From Candidatus Faecalibacterium faecigallinarum (lineage in GTDB: Bacteria; Bacillota; Clostridia; Oscillospirales; Ruminococcaceae): a DNA stretch of 58,122 bases. Made by a program: the position numbers and the translations under genes. Positions 32,891-39,951 of this stretch are shown here, in pieces (the first letter of the stretch is position 1; each line of letters opens with the position of its first letter). The notes beneath the pieces are model-generated. The model ran no database searches. It was not told where the DNA came from and saw only the letters and a list, made by a program, of their open reading frames with translations. The DNA lies in contig DWWN01000002.1 of assembly GCA_019119685.1 (NCBI GenBank), positions 1 to 58,122 of the forward strand, in the 5' to 3' direction.

Positions 32891-32900
32891 AGCATGATAC

Positions 32901-32930
32901 AAGGAGGCTTGCGGGCCTCCTTCTTTTTTT
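32901..32930 (+). terminator. Terminator after the coiled-coil pair
   Basis: AAGGAGG-n8-CCTCCTT followed by CTTTTTTT. Confidence 0.85.
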
Positions 32931-32951
32931 GCACAAAAATGGAAAGGACGC

Positions 32952-33004
32952 TTGACATTACAGGACGCCTGTGGTATGATGAAGTCACGGAAAGGAAACT
33001 TTCC
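32952..33004 (+). promoter_or_regulatory. Promoter with two palindromes upstream of the XRE regulator
   Basis: Consensus TTGACA (32952-32957), spacer 17, TATGAT (32975-32980). The spacer carries the palindrome ACAGG-acg-CCTGT (32960-32972), and the initial transcribed region carries GGAAAG-gaaa-CTTTCC (32989-33004). Both are candidate operators for the encoded regulator. Confidence 0.65.
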
Positions 33005-33031
33005 ATCAAGGCCGCAGAAAGGGGGCAGTCC

Positions 33032-33235
33032 ATGAAAAACCGTCTCGAAGAGCTGCGCAAGGCCCGCGGCATCAAACAGGAAGAACTGGCCAGCGCGCTG
33101 GAAGTGTCCCGCCAGACCATCGGCTCGCTGGAAAATGGGCGGTATAACCCGTCCATCCTGCTGGCGTTCAAAATTGCCCGGTATTTTGGCCTTGCCATCG
33201 AGGATATTTTCATTTACGAGGAGGGAGACACATGA
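33032..33235 (+). CDS. XRE family HTH transcriptional regulator
   Basis: A 67-residue stand-alone helix-turn-helix protein starting MKNRLEELRKARGIKQEELA, with recognition helix VSRQTIGSLENGRYNPS and the end FGLAIEDIFIYEE typical of the small YozG/XRE regulators. GGGGG lies before the ATG; the longer in-frame opening covers the promoter and is not used. Its stop overlaps the start of a membrane-protein gene (ATGA), a common regulator plus DUF membrane-protein module. Confidence 0.85.
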   Translation: MKNRLEELRKARGIKQEELASALEVSRQTIGSLENGRYNPSILLAFKIARYFGLAIEDIFIYEEGDT

Positions 33236-33654
33236 AAGAGAAGTGGCCTTTTGTCATCTCCATGGCCGTTGGGGCGGCGCTTTTGGCGGCAAGTTTCCTG
33301 GTGAAAGAGGAGTATTACAGCACCATTCTTTTCGCGATGGGGGCAGGGATGTTTGCGGCGGAAGGCTTCCACCTGGCAAGGCTCTGCTGGTGGCAGAGCC
33401 CCGCACGCAAAGACGCCTATGAAGCCAAACAGCAGGAGGCTCACATCGACGCCGTGGACGAGCGCAAGCAGATGCTGCGGATGCGCGCGGGCTGGCTGAG
33501 CAATCAGATCATGTTCTTTGTGCTGCTGGCTTTGGACCTTGTGCTGGCCCTATTGAAAGCTCCGGCGTGGATCATCCTCATACTGTTCGTGCTCTGGATT
33601 TTCCAATACATCGTGGGGCTCGTCATCTACCACCGCCTGGAAAAGCGGATGTAA
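33232..33654 (+). CDS. Four-helix membrane protein of the XRE module
   Basis: A 140-residue protein with two N-terminal membrane helices (about 6-48), a cytoplasmic loop containing AVDERKQMLRMRAGWLSNQ, and two more helices (about 90-130). The DERxxxxxxxA loop matches the DUF2178-like group often encoded next to XRE regulators. Function unknown; translationally coupled to the regulator. Confidence 0.65.
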   Translation: MKEKWPFVISMAVGAALLAASFLVKEEYYSTILFAMGAGMFAAEGFHLARLCWWQSPARKDAYEAKQQEAHIDAVDERKQMLRMRAGWLSNQIMFFVLLALDLVLALLKAPAWIILILFVLWIFQYIVGLVIYHRLEKRM

Positions 33655-33668
33655 GGGAGGTTTTGGTT

Positions 33669-34082
33669 ATGAAAAAGTATCGCAATGTAGTTGTTGCCGC
33701 GCTGGGCATTGTGCTGTGGGCCGCGGGCTTCTGGCTGGTCAGGGCGGACCTGGGCAGCACGCTGGGCTATGTCTGCATTGGCCTGGGCTGCGGGATATTT
33801 GGATACGGAACGGGGGAGATGATCTCCCAGCGTGCCCTGCAGAGCGATCCCGCGCTGCAGCGCCAGATGGAGATCGCCAAAAACGACGAGCGGAACATCG
33901 CCATCGCCAACCACGCCAAGGGCCGCGCCTTCGACATGATGACCTTCATCTTTGGGGCCTTGATGGTCTCCTTTGCTCTGATGGGCATTGACCTGGCCGC
34001 CGTCCTGCTGCTGGTCGCGGCCTACCTGTTCGTCCACGGATACGCCCTGTACTGGCGGCTCCGGTACGATAAAGAAATGTAA
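33669..34082 (+). CDS. Four-helix membrane protein, paralogue-like partner
   Basis: A 137-residue protein with the same plan as its upstream neighbour: two helices, a loop with AKNDERNIAIANHAKGRAFDM, and two helices. The shared DERN-type loop and tandem position suggest an old duplication or heteromeric partner. GGGAGG precedes ATG 33669. Its 3' end is directly followed by an intact copy of the three-hairpin repeat. Confidence 0.65.
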   Translation: MKKYRNVVVAALGIVLWAAGFWLVRADLGSTLGYVCIGLGCGIFGYGTGEMISQRALQSDPALQRQMEIAKNDERNIAIANHAKGRAFDMMTFIFGALMVSFALMGIDLAAVLLLVAAYLFVHGYALYWRLRYDKEM

Positions 34083-34089
34083 GTGAAAT

Positions 34090-34273
34090 TTTAGGGGGAA
34101 CCCATTTCTGCCCGCATACGCGGGTCAGAAATTCCTTCCCCCTAATATTCCCCTGGGGACAAAATTTGGCGCTGAACCGCGCACTCGCCGCAAGGCGGCT
34201 CGCACACTCTCGGCGCCAAATTTCCCTGGTTGTGTCCCGTCCATCCGCGCATGTCGGCTGGACGGGACTTTTT
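34090..34273 (+). repeat. Three-hairpin intergenic repeat, copy A
   Basis: Hairpin 1: AGGGGGAA/TTCCCCCT, a 3x3 internal loop, ATTTCTG/CAGAAAT and CCCGC/GCGGG. Hairpin 2: AAATTTGGCGC/GCGCCAAATTT (34162-34223) enclosing GCCGC/GCGGC. Hairpin 3: GTCCCGTCCA/TGGACGGGAC with a CGCATGTCGG loop, then TTTTT, which can act as a terminator. It is nearly identical to copy B at 45.0 kb, and differences fall largely in paired or loop positions. Confidence 0.85.
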
Positions 34274-34303
34274 GTTTGGCGTTTTACCGTAAAATTATAG
34301 ATG

Positions 34304-34346
34304 AATGAATATTATTCATTGACAAACGGGGATTCTGTGCTATACT
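34304..34346 (+). promoter_or_regulatory. Promoter and operator of the methyltransferase-tetR operon
   Basis: TTGACA (34319-34324), spacer 16, TATACT (34341-34346). The perfect inverted repeat AATGAAT-att-ATTCATT (34304-34320) touches the -35 box and is a good candidate for the TetR protein encoded in the operon. Confidence 0.65.
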
Positions 34347-34370
34347 GGAAGCAGAAAGGGAGGGAGAACG

Positions 34371-34985
34371 ATGGACCAGAACAAAGAAAACTCGAAGGCT
34401 GCCTTTGACCGTCAGGCGGCCGGCTATGACCAGGGGACCTGCGGGCAGCACGCCCGCTCGCTGTATCCGCTTCTGCTTGCCAAACTGGCGCGCATCCCAT
34501 TTCATACGGCGCTGGACCTGGGCTGCGGGACGGGAGAGATGATGCGCCTGCTTTTGGAGGCGGACCCCGGCAGAAAGCTGTTTGGCCTGGATTTGTCGGA
34601 AGAAATGCTGTCTGTGGCCCGGGCAAAACTGCAGGGCAGGGCGGCGCTGAAGGTCGGGGACAGTGAGCGCCTGCCCTACCCGGACGGTATGTTTGACGTG
34701 GTGTACTGCAACGATTCGTTTCACCACTATCCCGCGCCGGAAAAGGTATTGGGGGAGGTTTTTAGGGTCTTGCGGCCGGGCGGGACCTTCCTGCTGGGCG
34801 ACTGCTGGCAGCCGCCTGTGGGCCGCGCCATCATGAACGTTTATATGCGCCACAGCAAAACAGGCGATGTGAAGATCTATTCCAGAAAAGAACTGACCGC
34901 CCTGCTGGCGGAGTATTTTCACGATGTGACCTGGGAGCGGGCCGGCCTCACCGCCTGCATCGCCTTGGGCAGGAAAGGAGCGTGA
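34371..34985 (+). CDS. Class I SAM-dependent methyltransferase
   Basis: A 204-residue Rossmann methyltransferase. Motif I ALDLGCGTGEMMRLLL binds SAM, GLDLSEEMLSVAR is motif II, and FDVVYCNDSFHHYPAPEKVL plus FRVLRPGGTFLLGD are the post-motifs of the UbiE/Methyltransf_11 group. Acceptor unknown. GGGAGG precedes the ATG. The stop overlaps a possible GTG start of the tetR gene, so the two are coupled. Confidence 0.85.
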   Translation: MDQNKENSKAAFDRQAAGYDQGTCGQHARSLYPLLLAKLARIPFHTALDLGCGTGEMMRLLLEADPGRKLFGLDLSEEMLSVARAKLQGRAALKVGDSERLPYPDGMFDVVYCNDSFHHYPAPEKVLGEVFRVLRPGGTFLLGDCWQPPVGRAIMNVYMRHSKTGDVKIYSRKELTALLAEYFHDVTWERAGLTACIALGRKGA

Positions 34986-34990
34986 GGCGG

Positions 34991-35551
34991 ATGCGGATCA
35001 CCAAGGAACCGGAGGTGCGCCGGCAGGAAATTTTGGACGCCGCCCTGCAGATATTTGGGGAAAAGGGATACGAAAAAACGTCGATCGCCGACATTGCCAA
35101 AGCCATCGGCGTGGCGCAGGGGCTGTGCTACCGGTATTTCCCGTCCAAAGAGGCGCTGTTTGACAGTGTGATCGAACAGTACGCCAGCCTGCTGGCCGAA
35201 CCGTTTGCGCAATACGAAAAGGAGACCGACAAGCCACTGCGCCAGATCATCGAGGAGATGCCGGCCACCATAGAGGACCGGGACTCGCGCTATTACGCCC
35301 TGTTTCACGGGGCTGAAAATGCGAAGTTCCACGTTCTGCTCTCCCTCAAACTGTGCGAAAAACTGGTCCCTCTGGCGGAGCGCATCCTGCAAAGGGCCCG
35401 TGACCGGGGGGAAGTGTCGTTCGACGACCCGCATACGGCCGCGGTGTTCTGCGTATACGGCCAGCTGGGCGCTTTGCAGGATGACGGCCTGACGCGGGAG
35501 GAAAAACTGGAAAAGATCCGCGCGTTCCTGGCGTTCGCCCTGCACCTGTGA
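34991..35551 (+). CDS. TetR family transcriptional regulator
   Basis: A 186-residue regulator with an N-terminal HTH: RRQEILDAALQIFGEKGYE, TSIADIAKAIGVAQGLCYRYF and SKEALFDSV match the TetR DNA-binding domain. The helical C-terminal half would bind an effector. Start taken at ATG 34991; GTG 34982 is an alternative. Likely autoregulates through the AATGAAT palindrome in its operon promoter. Confidence 0.85.
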   Translation: MRITKEPEVRRQEILDAALQIFGEKGYEKTSIADIAKAIGVAQGLCYRYFPSKEALFDSVIEQYASLLAEPFAQYEKETDKPLRQIIEEMPATIEDRDSRYYALFHGAENAKFHVLLSLKLCEKLVPLAERILQRARDRGEVSFDDPHTAAVFCVYGQLGALQDDGLTREEKLEKIRAFLAFALHL

Positions 35552-35583
35552 GGCGGAGAAAACCATAGGGAAAGGGAACATAC

Positions 35584-35946
35584 ATGGAACTTCACGCATC
35601 CGGTGAGGATTATCTGGAGGCGATCCTGGTCCTCCAAAAGAAAAACGGCGCGGTGCGCTCCATCGACGTGGTCCGGCATCTGAACCGCTCGAAACCCAGC
35701 GTGAGCCGCGCCATCCACCTTTTGCAGGCGGGCGGCTTTCTGGAGGTGGAGGGGCGGCTGCTGTGCCTGACCGACAGCGGCCGGGCGGCGGCAGAGCGGA
35801 TCGATGAACGCCGCCGCTTTTTTGCCGAGCGCCTGCTCGCGCTGGGGATCGACCCCGCAACGGCGGAAGCTGACGCCTGCCGTCTGGGACACGCCATCAG
35901 CGCGGAGTCCTTTGCCAGGCTGAAAGGCGCATCCGGCCAGCAGTGA
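35584..35946 (+). CDS. MntR/DtxR-type metal-dependent regulator (short form)
   Basis: A 120-residue protein: SGEDYLEAILVLQKKNGAVRS and the winged HTH with HLNRSKPSVSRAIHLL match the DtxR/MntR N-terminal DNA-binding domain. RRRFFAERLLALGIDPATAEADACRLGHAIS resembles the metal-binding dimerisation domain. It lacks a C-terminal SH3-like domain. It probably senses Mn or Fe; no metal transporter is adjacent. It may be co-transcribed with the TetR gene 32 bases upstream. Confidence 0.78.
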   Translation: MELHASGEDYLEAILVLQKKNGAVRSIDVVRHLNRSKPSVSRAIHLLQAGGFLEVEGRLLCLTDSGRAAAERIDERRRFFAERLLALGIDPATAEADACRLGHAISAESFARLKGASGQQ

Positions 35947-35957
35947 CCCCAATAAGC

Positions 35958-35994
35958 AAACCGGCGGCGGTTCGGAAAGACGCTGCCGGTTTTT
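35958..35994 (+). terminator. Terminator after the MntR-like gene
   Basis: AAACCGGC-GCG pairs with CGC-GCCGGTTT, then TTT. Confidence 0.75.
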
Positions 35995-36042
35995 CTGTGC
36001 CCTGCGTGCCGCGCAAAAAAACTTTTGCCGGGGCAGCATGGT

Positions 36043-36071
36043 TTGCACCCGGGCCGCAGCCGTGCTACAAT
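36043..36071 (+). promoter_or_regulatory. Promoter of the MATE gene
   Basis: TTGCAC (36043-36048), spacer 17, TACAAT (36066-36071). Confidence 0.6.
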
Positions 36072-36109
36072 AAGAGAAAACTGTGCGGAAAGAAAGGAAA
36101 CAAGCGAGG

Positions 36110-37483
36110 ATGGAAGCAAAAAACAGCAGCGATTTCACAAAAGGGAAGGTCTGGCGCAGCATTGTGGCCCAGGCGGTGCCGCTGACGGTGGCCCAGATGG
36201 TCCAGCTTTTGTACAACGTGGTGGACCGCATCTACATCGGCCACCTGCCGGATGTGGGCGCGATGGCCCTGACCGGCATCGGCCTTGCCTTCCCGCTGAC
36301 CACCTTGATCTCGGCCTTCACCTACCTGTATGGCAACGGCGGCGCGCCGCTGTTTGCCATTGCCCGCGGCGCACAGGACGACCAGCGGGCCGAGCGGATC
36401 CTGGGGCAGGTCGTCACCCTGCTGACGGTCAACGCCGTGGTGCTGATGGCGCTGTGCTATCTGTTCCGGCGGCCGGTGCTCTACCTGTTCGGGGCCAGCG
36501 ACGCCTCCTATGGCTACGCCGACGCCTACCTCAAAATTTATCTGCTGGGTACTCCCTGCACCATGCTGGCCACCGGCCTGAACGGCTTCATCAACGCGCT
36601 GGGCCATCCCCGGATCGGGATGGGCACCACCCTGCTGGGCGCGGCGCTGAATCTGGTGCTGGACCCTCTGTTCATCTTTGTGTTCGGGATGGGAGTGCAG
36701 GGCGCGGCCATCGCCACCGTCATCAGTCAGCTGGCCTCGATGATCTGGGTGCTGCTCTTTTTTGCCGGCCCCAGGATCAGCTGCCGCATCCGGCGGCAGA
36801 ACCTGCGGCTCCGTCTGCCTCTGGTGCGGGACATCCTGGGGCTGGGTATGTCCGGCTTCATCATGGCGGCGACCAACTGCCTGGTGCAGGTGGTCTGCAA
36901 CGCTACGCTGCGGGTCTGGGGCGGCGACCTCTACGTCGGCGTCATGACCATCCTCAACTCGGTGCGGGAGATTTTGTCCCTGCCGGTCAACGGCATCACC
37001 AGCGGCGCCCAGCCGGTGCTGAGCTACAATTTCGGCGCGCAGCGGTACAGCCGGGTGCGGGAAGGCATCCGCTTCACCGCCCTGCTGGGCGCAGGGTACA
37101 CGGTGGCGGCCTGGGCGGCCGTGATTGCAATGCCCCATCTGCTGGTGTCCATCTTTACCAGTGACCCCGCGACGCTGGCGGCCGGGCAGGTGGCCCTGAA
37201 GCAGTATTTCTTCGGCTTTTTCTTCATGGCGTTCCAGTTCGTGGGGCAGTCCTGCTTCACCTCGCTGCGCTGCCCCAAGCGGGCGGTCTTTTTCTCCCTG
37301 CTGCGCAAGGCGGTCATCGTCGCGCCCCTCACCGTCCTGCTGCCCCGGCTGGGCATAGGCGTGGCCGGCGTCTTTTGGGCCGAACCGATCTCCAACGCCA
37401 TCGGCGGCCTGGCCTGCTTCATCACCATGTGGCTGACCCTCTACCGCCGCCTGCCTGCACAGGACGGCGTCGCCTTTGAATAA
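36110..37483 (+). CDS. MATE family efflux transporter
   Basis: A 457-residue membrane protein with about 12 helices. It shows the MATE signatures PLTVAQMVQLLYNVVDRIYIG near the N-terminus and the second-half repeat with VNGITSGAQPVLSYNFGA. It probably exports drugs or metabolites using Na+ or H+. ATG 36110 was chosen because the N-terminus then matches relatives; an in-frame GTG lies 27 bases upstream. Single-gene transcription unit. Confidence 0.9.
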   Translation: MEAKNSSDFTKGKVWRSIVAQAVPLTVAQMVQLLYNVVDRIYIGHLPDVGAMALTGIGLAFPLTTLISAFTYLYGNGGAPLFAIARGAQDDQRAERILGQVVTLLTVNAVVLMALCYLFRRPVLYLFGASDASYGYADAYLKIYLLGTPCTMLATGLNGFINALGHPRIGMGTTLLGAALNLVLDPLFIFVFGMGVQGAAIATVISQLASMIWVLLFFAGPRISCRIRRQNLRLRLPLVRDILGLGMSGFIMAATNCLVQVVCNATLRVWGGDLYVGVMTILNSVREILSLPVNGITSGAQPVLSYNFGAQRYSRVREGIRFTALLGAGYTVAAWAAVIAMPHLLVSIFTSDPATLAAGQVALKQYFFGFFFMAFQFVGQSCFTSLRCPKRAVFFSLLRKAVIVAPLTVLLPRLGIGVAGVFWAEPISNAIGGLACFITMWLTLYRRLPAQDGVAFE

Positions 37484-37516
37484 CGCGCCCTGCCGCGTCA
37501 AGGCAAAGCAAAAACC

Positions 37517-37551
37517 AGAGCCCGGCGTCCCTTTTGGAGACGCCGGGCTCT
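37517..37551 (-). terminator. Terminator of the GH32 gene
   Basis: A 13-bp stem AGAGCCCGGCGTC and its complement between convergent genes, with GGTTTTT following on the minus strand. Confidence 0.8.
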
Positions 37552-37565
37552 CAGTTGTGATTCTA

Positions 37566-38957
37566 TCAGAGGGAGAGGGGCCAGACGGTGCCGGACGCGC
37601 CCTCGAGGCGGAGGGAGACCGGGCCGGGCTGGGGGTAATAGCGGGTGGTAAAGACCACCGCGCCCTCATTGAGGAAAATTTCCAGGCTGGAAGCGTCGGC
37701 CAGCACCTGCACCGAGCGGCAGGGCGCGTCCAGGGTCAGGGTGCGCTGGTCCCGTCCTGCGCCGGCGGCGGGGTCCGTGAAGCGGAGAAGGACGGTCCGG
37801 CTGGCTTCGTCGTAGGAGAAGGTCAGCCCTTCCGCCACCGTCAGGGAGAAGCTGCCCTCGGGTGCGGCGGCCAGCTCAAAGCAGGGGGAGACCTCCAGCC
37901 GGCTGCCTGCGGCCAGCGCGGCGGGTGCGCCCCGCAGGGCCTTAAGCTCGACGGCGGGGGACTGCAGCAGGATATCGCCTTCCCGGCGGAGCTGCCGGGG
38001 GAAGGTCAGGCAGTTCTGCCAGCCGTAGGCAAGGGTGGGGTTTACGTAGGGGGCGTCGGGCATCCCCATCCAGCCGAACTGCAGCCGGCGGTCCCCGTCG
38101 GTGAAGCTCTGGGGGGCGTAATAGTCGAAGCCGCCGTCCAGGGGACGGTATTCGCCCAAGGTATACGCGCCCCGGAAATCTCCGTACAGGGGGAAGTAGC
38201 CGCAGCCGTACACGTTCTGGCAGGGGATGCCCTGGGGCGACACCAGCAAAAACCACTGGCCGTCCAGCTCAAAAAGGTCGGGGCACTCCCACATATAGCC
38301 GAAAGGCTCGGGGGTGGTGATGGTGTTGATGTGCCGCCACTGGCGCTTGTCCTCGCTGGCAAAGACCAGCACCTCGCCCCGGTCCTCGAGGGTGCGGGCG
38401 CCCAGCACCATGTAGTAGGTGCCGTCCTGCAGCCAGACCTTGGGGTCCCGCACATGGCAGGAGAGGCCCGCGGGGTACTCCGCGGTGTGCAGCAGGCATT
38501 CCTTGGTGTCGATGGTGATGCAGTCGCGGCTGGTGGCCAGGCAGAGATTGTTTTCCCGGCCGGCGGTGATGTGGTCGTAGTCGCCGGGCAGCTTGACGTT
38601 GCCGGTGTAGAACAGCCAGAGCACCCCGTCCTCGTACAGGGCCGAGCCGGAATAAGCGCCGTGGCAGTCGAAGGGCTCGTCGGGGTAGAGGGCCACGGGC
38701 TGGCGCTGCCAGTGGAGCAGGTCGGTACTGGTGACGTGTCCCCAGTGCTTGACCCCGCTGGTGGGGTCAAAGGGGCCGTACTGGTAGAACACGTGGTAGG
38801 TGTCGCCCACCCTGCACAGGCCGTTGGGGTCGTTGAGCCAGCCCACCGGCGGCTGGATGTGCAGCCGCTGGCGGTGAGGGTCGGCGGCTGCCTGGGCCGC
38901 CCCGAGCCCCTCCACCAGGGGGACCAGGTGCTTCAAATCGCGGTGCAGTGCATTCAT
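37566..38957 (-). CDS. Glycoside hydrolase family 32 (sucrose-6-phosphate hydrolase/beta-fructosidase)
   Basis: Hydrolyses beta-fructosyl bonds of sucrose(-6-P) or fructans. The 463-residue product has the GH32 catalytic triad: WLNDPNG (nucleophile Asp43), RDPK (Asp171) and WECPD (acid/base Glu224), in a five-bladed propeller, plus the C-terminal beta-sandwich (from about 330). There is no signal peptide, so it acts in the cytoplasm. No PTS, fructokinase or LacI regulator gene is adjacent, which is unusual for a sucrose locus. Confidence 0.92.
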   Translation of the reverse strand: MNALHRDLKHLVPLVEGLGAAQAAADPHRQRLHIQPPVGWLNDPNGLCRVGDTYHVFYQYGPFDPTSGVKHWGHVTSTDLLHWQRQPVALYPDEPFDCHGAYSGSALYEDGVLWLFYTGNVKLPGDYDHITAGRENNLCLATSRDCITIDTKECLLHTAEYPAGLSCHVRDPKVWLQDGTYYMVLGARTLEDRGEVLVFASEDKRQWRHINTITTPEPFGYMWECPDLFELDGQWFLLVSPQGIPCQNVYGCGYFPLYGDFRGAYTLGEYRPLDGGFDYYAPQSFTDGDRRLQFGWMGMPDAPYVNPTLAYGWQNCLTFPRQLRREGDILLQSPAVELKALRGAPAALAAGSRLEVSPCFELAAAPEGSFSLTVAEGLTFSYDEASRTVLLRFTDPAAGAGRDQRTLTLDAPCRSVQVLADASSLEIFLNEGAVVFTTRYYPQPGPVSLRLEGASGTVWPLSL

Positions 38958-39045
38958 ACAGCAGTATCCTCCGGTTCGCAGATCGGCCGGGCTACTTTTG
39001 GCATTTGTTAAACAAAAGAGACGCTGCCCGGCAGGATTTTGAAAA

Positions 39046-39059
39046 TAATAACGGTTTCA
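39046..39059 (-). promoter_or_regulatory. cre-like site in the GH32 upstream region
   Basis: TAATAACGGTTTCA matches 12 of 14 positions of a CcpA cre consensus (TGWAANCGNTWNCA). It lies about 90 bases upstream of the GH32 start. The rest of 38958-39186 is AT-richer spacer where I see no gene. Confidence 0.3.
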
Positions 39060-39186
39060 CTTATTGGCTTAAGTATAGCCGCTTTTGGGTCAAAAATCCA
39101 TTGACAGAAGGGACAAATCCGGCGGTTTTGTGTTATTGATTTCACAGGGTTTCAGGGTATGCCTGCCGTGCAGGTGAAGAACGGGC

Positions 39187-39215
39187 CTGACAAACCGGCC
39201 GGTTTCTGCTATACT
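39187..39215 (+). promoter_or_regulatory. Promoter with spacer palindrome before a GNAT gene
   Basis: CTGACA (39187-39192), spacer 17, TATACT (39210-39215). The 14-base perfect palindrome AAACCGGCCGGTTT (39192-39205) sits in the spacer, an expected repressor position. Confidence 0.6.
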
Positions 39216-39284
39216 GGGTCCAAACAAGCCGCGGGGGACTATAACCCTGGTTCGACACAGCTTACTACAGGAGGGGAATAAAGC

Positions 39285-39821
39285 ATGACATGGATCGAAA
39301 CGAAGCGCCTGCGCCTGCGGAATGTGACGGAAAAGGATGCGGACGTAATGTATGACTACCGCAACAATGAACTCTGCGCCCGTTACCAGCGGGGACAGAC
39401 AAAGGACTATAACGGCATCCTTGCGCTGACAGCACGCCGTCAGGGAGATGTGCCGTCGGCAGATGCGCCCTGCCTGCTCGCGGCAGCGCTGAAAGATACG
39501 GACGAAATGGTGGGGGAGATCGTGGTCATGCCCAGTGACGGCGTCGTCTCGCTGGGATACACCGTTTCTTACAAGCACCACCGGAAGGGCAATGCCTTTG
39601 AAGCGCTGACGGCGCTGATCGAATGGCTTCATGCGCGCTGGCCGGAAAAGGAGTTTATCTGTTTCACAGAACCGGAAAATGAAGCAAGCATGGCTTTGCT
39701 GAAAAAGCTCGGCTTCCGGGATATGGGGTGTATCGAAACCAAAACATCCCAGGTGTTTGGCAAATGGACCAGCCCATTCACCGAAGCAGCCATTGCCCGC
39801 GCAATAAACCGGCCGGTGTAA
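39285..39821 (+). CDS. GNAT family N-acetyltransferase (RimJ/RimL-like)
   Basis: A 178-residue protein beginning MTWIETKRLRLRNVTEKDAD, typical of RimJ/RimL-type acetyltransferases. SLGYTVSYKHHRKGNAFEAL is motif A and NEASMALLKKLGFRDMG motif B. Such enzymes acetylate amino groups of proteins or small molecules. GGAGG precedes the ATG. Single-gene unit under a palindrome-bearing promoter. Confidence 0.85.
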   Translation: MTWIETKRLRLRNVTEKDADVMYDYRNNELCARYQRGQTKDYNGILALTARRQGDVPSADAPCLLAAALKDTDEMVGEIVVMPSDGVVSLGYTVSYKHHRKGNAFEALTALIEWLHARWPEKEFICFTEPENEASMALLKKLGFRDMGCIETKTSQVFGKWTSPFTEAAIARAINRPV

Positions 39822-39869
39822 AGGAGGCGGGGCCGCTGCAAAAAACAGGGGAGGTGTGCCGGTTGAATA

Positions 39870-39898
39870 TTGACATTGTGTCAAAATGGTGCTATAGT
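39870..39898 (+). promoter_or_regulatory. Promoter and operator of the DUF362 gene
   Basis: TTGACA (39870-39875), spacer 17, TATAGT (39893-39898). The -35 box is half of a perfect palindrome TTGACA-ttg-TGTCAA (39870-39884). Confidence 0.65.
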
Positions 39899-39951
39899 AA
39901 ACGCAGAGACACGCGGCGCACCCTGCCGCGCAGGAAAGCGAGGAATGCAGC

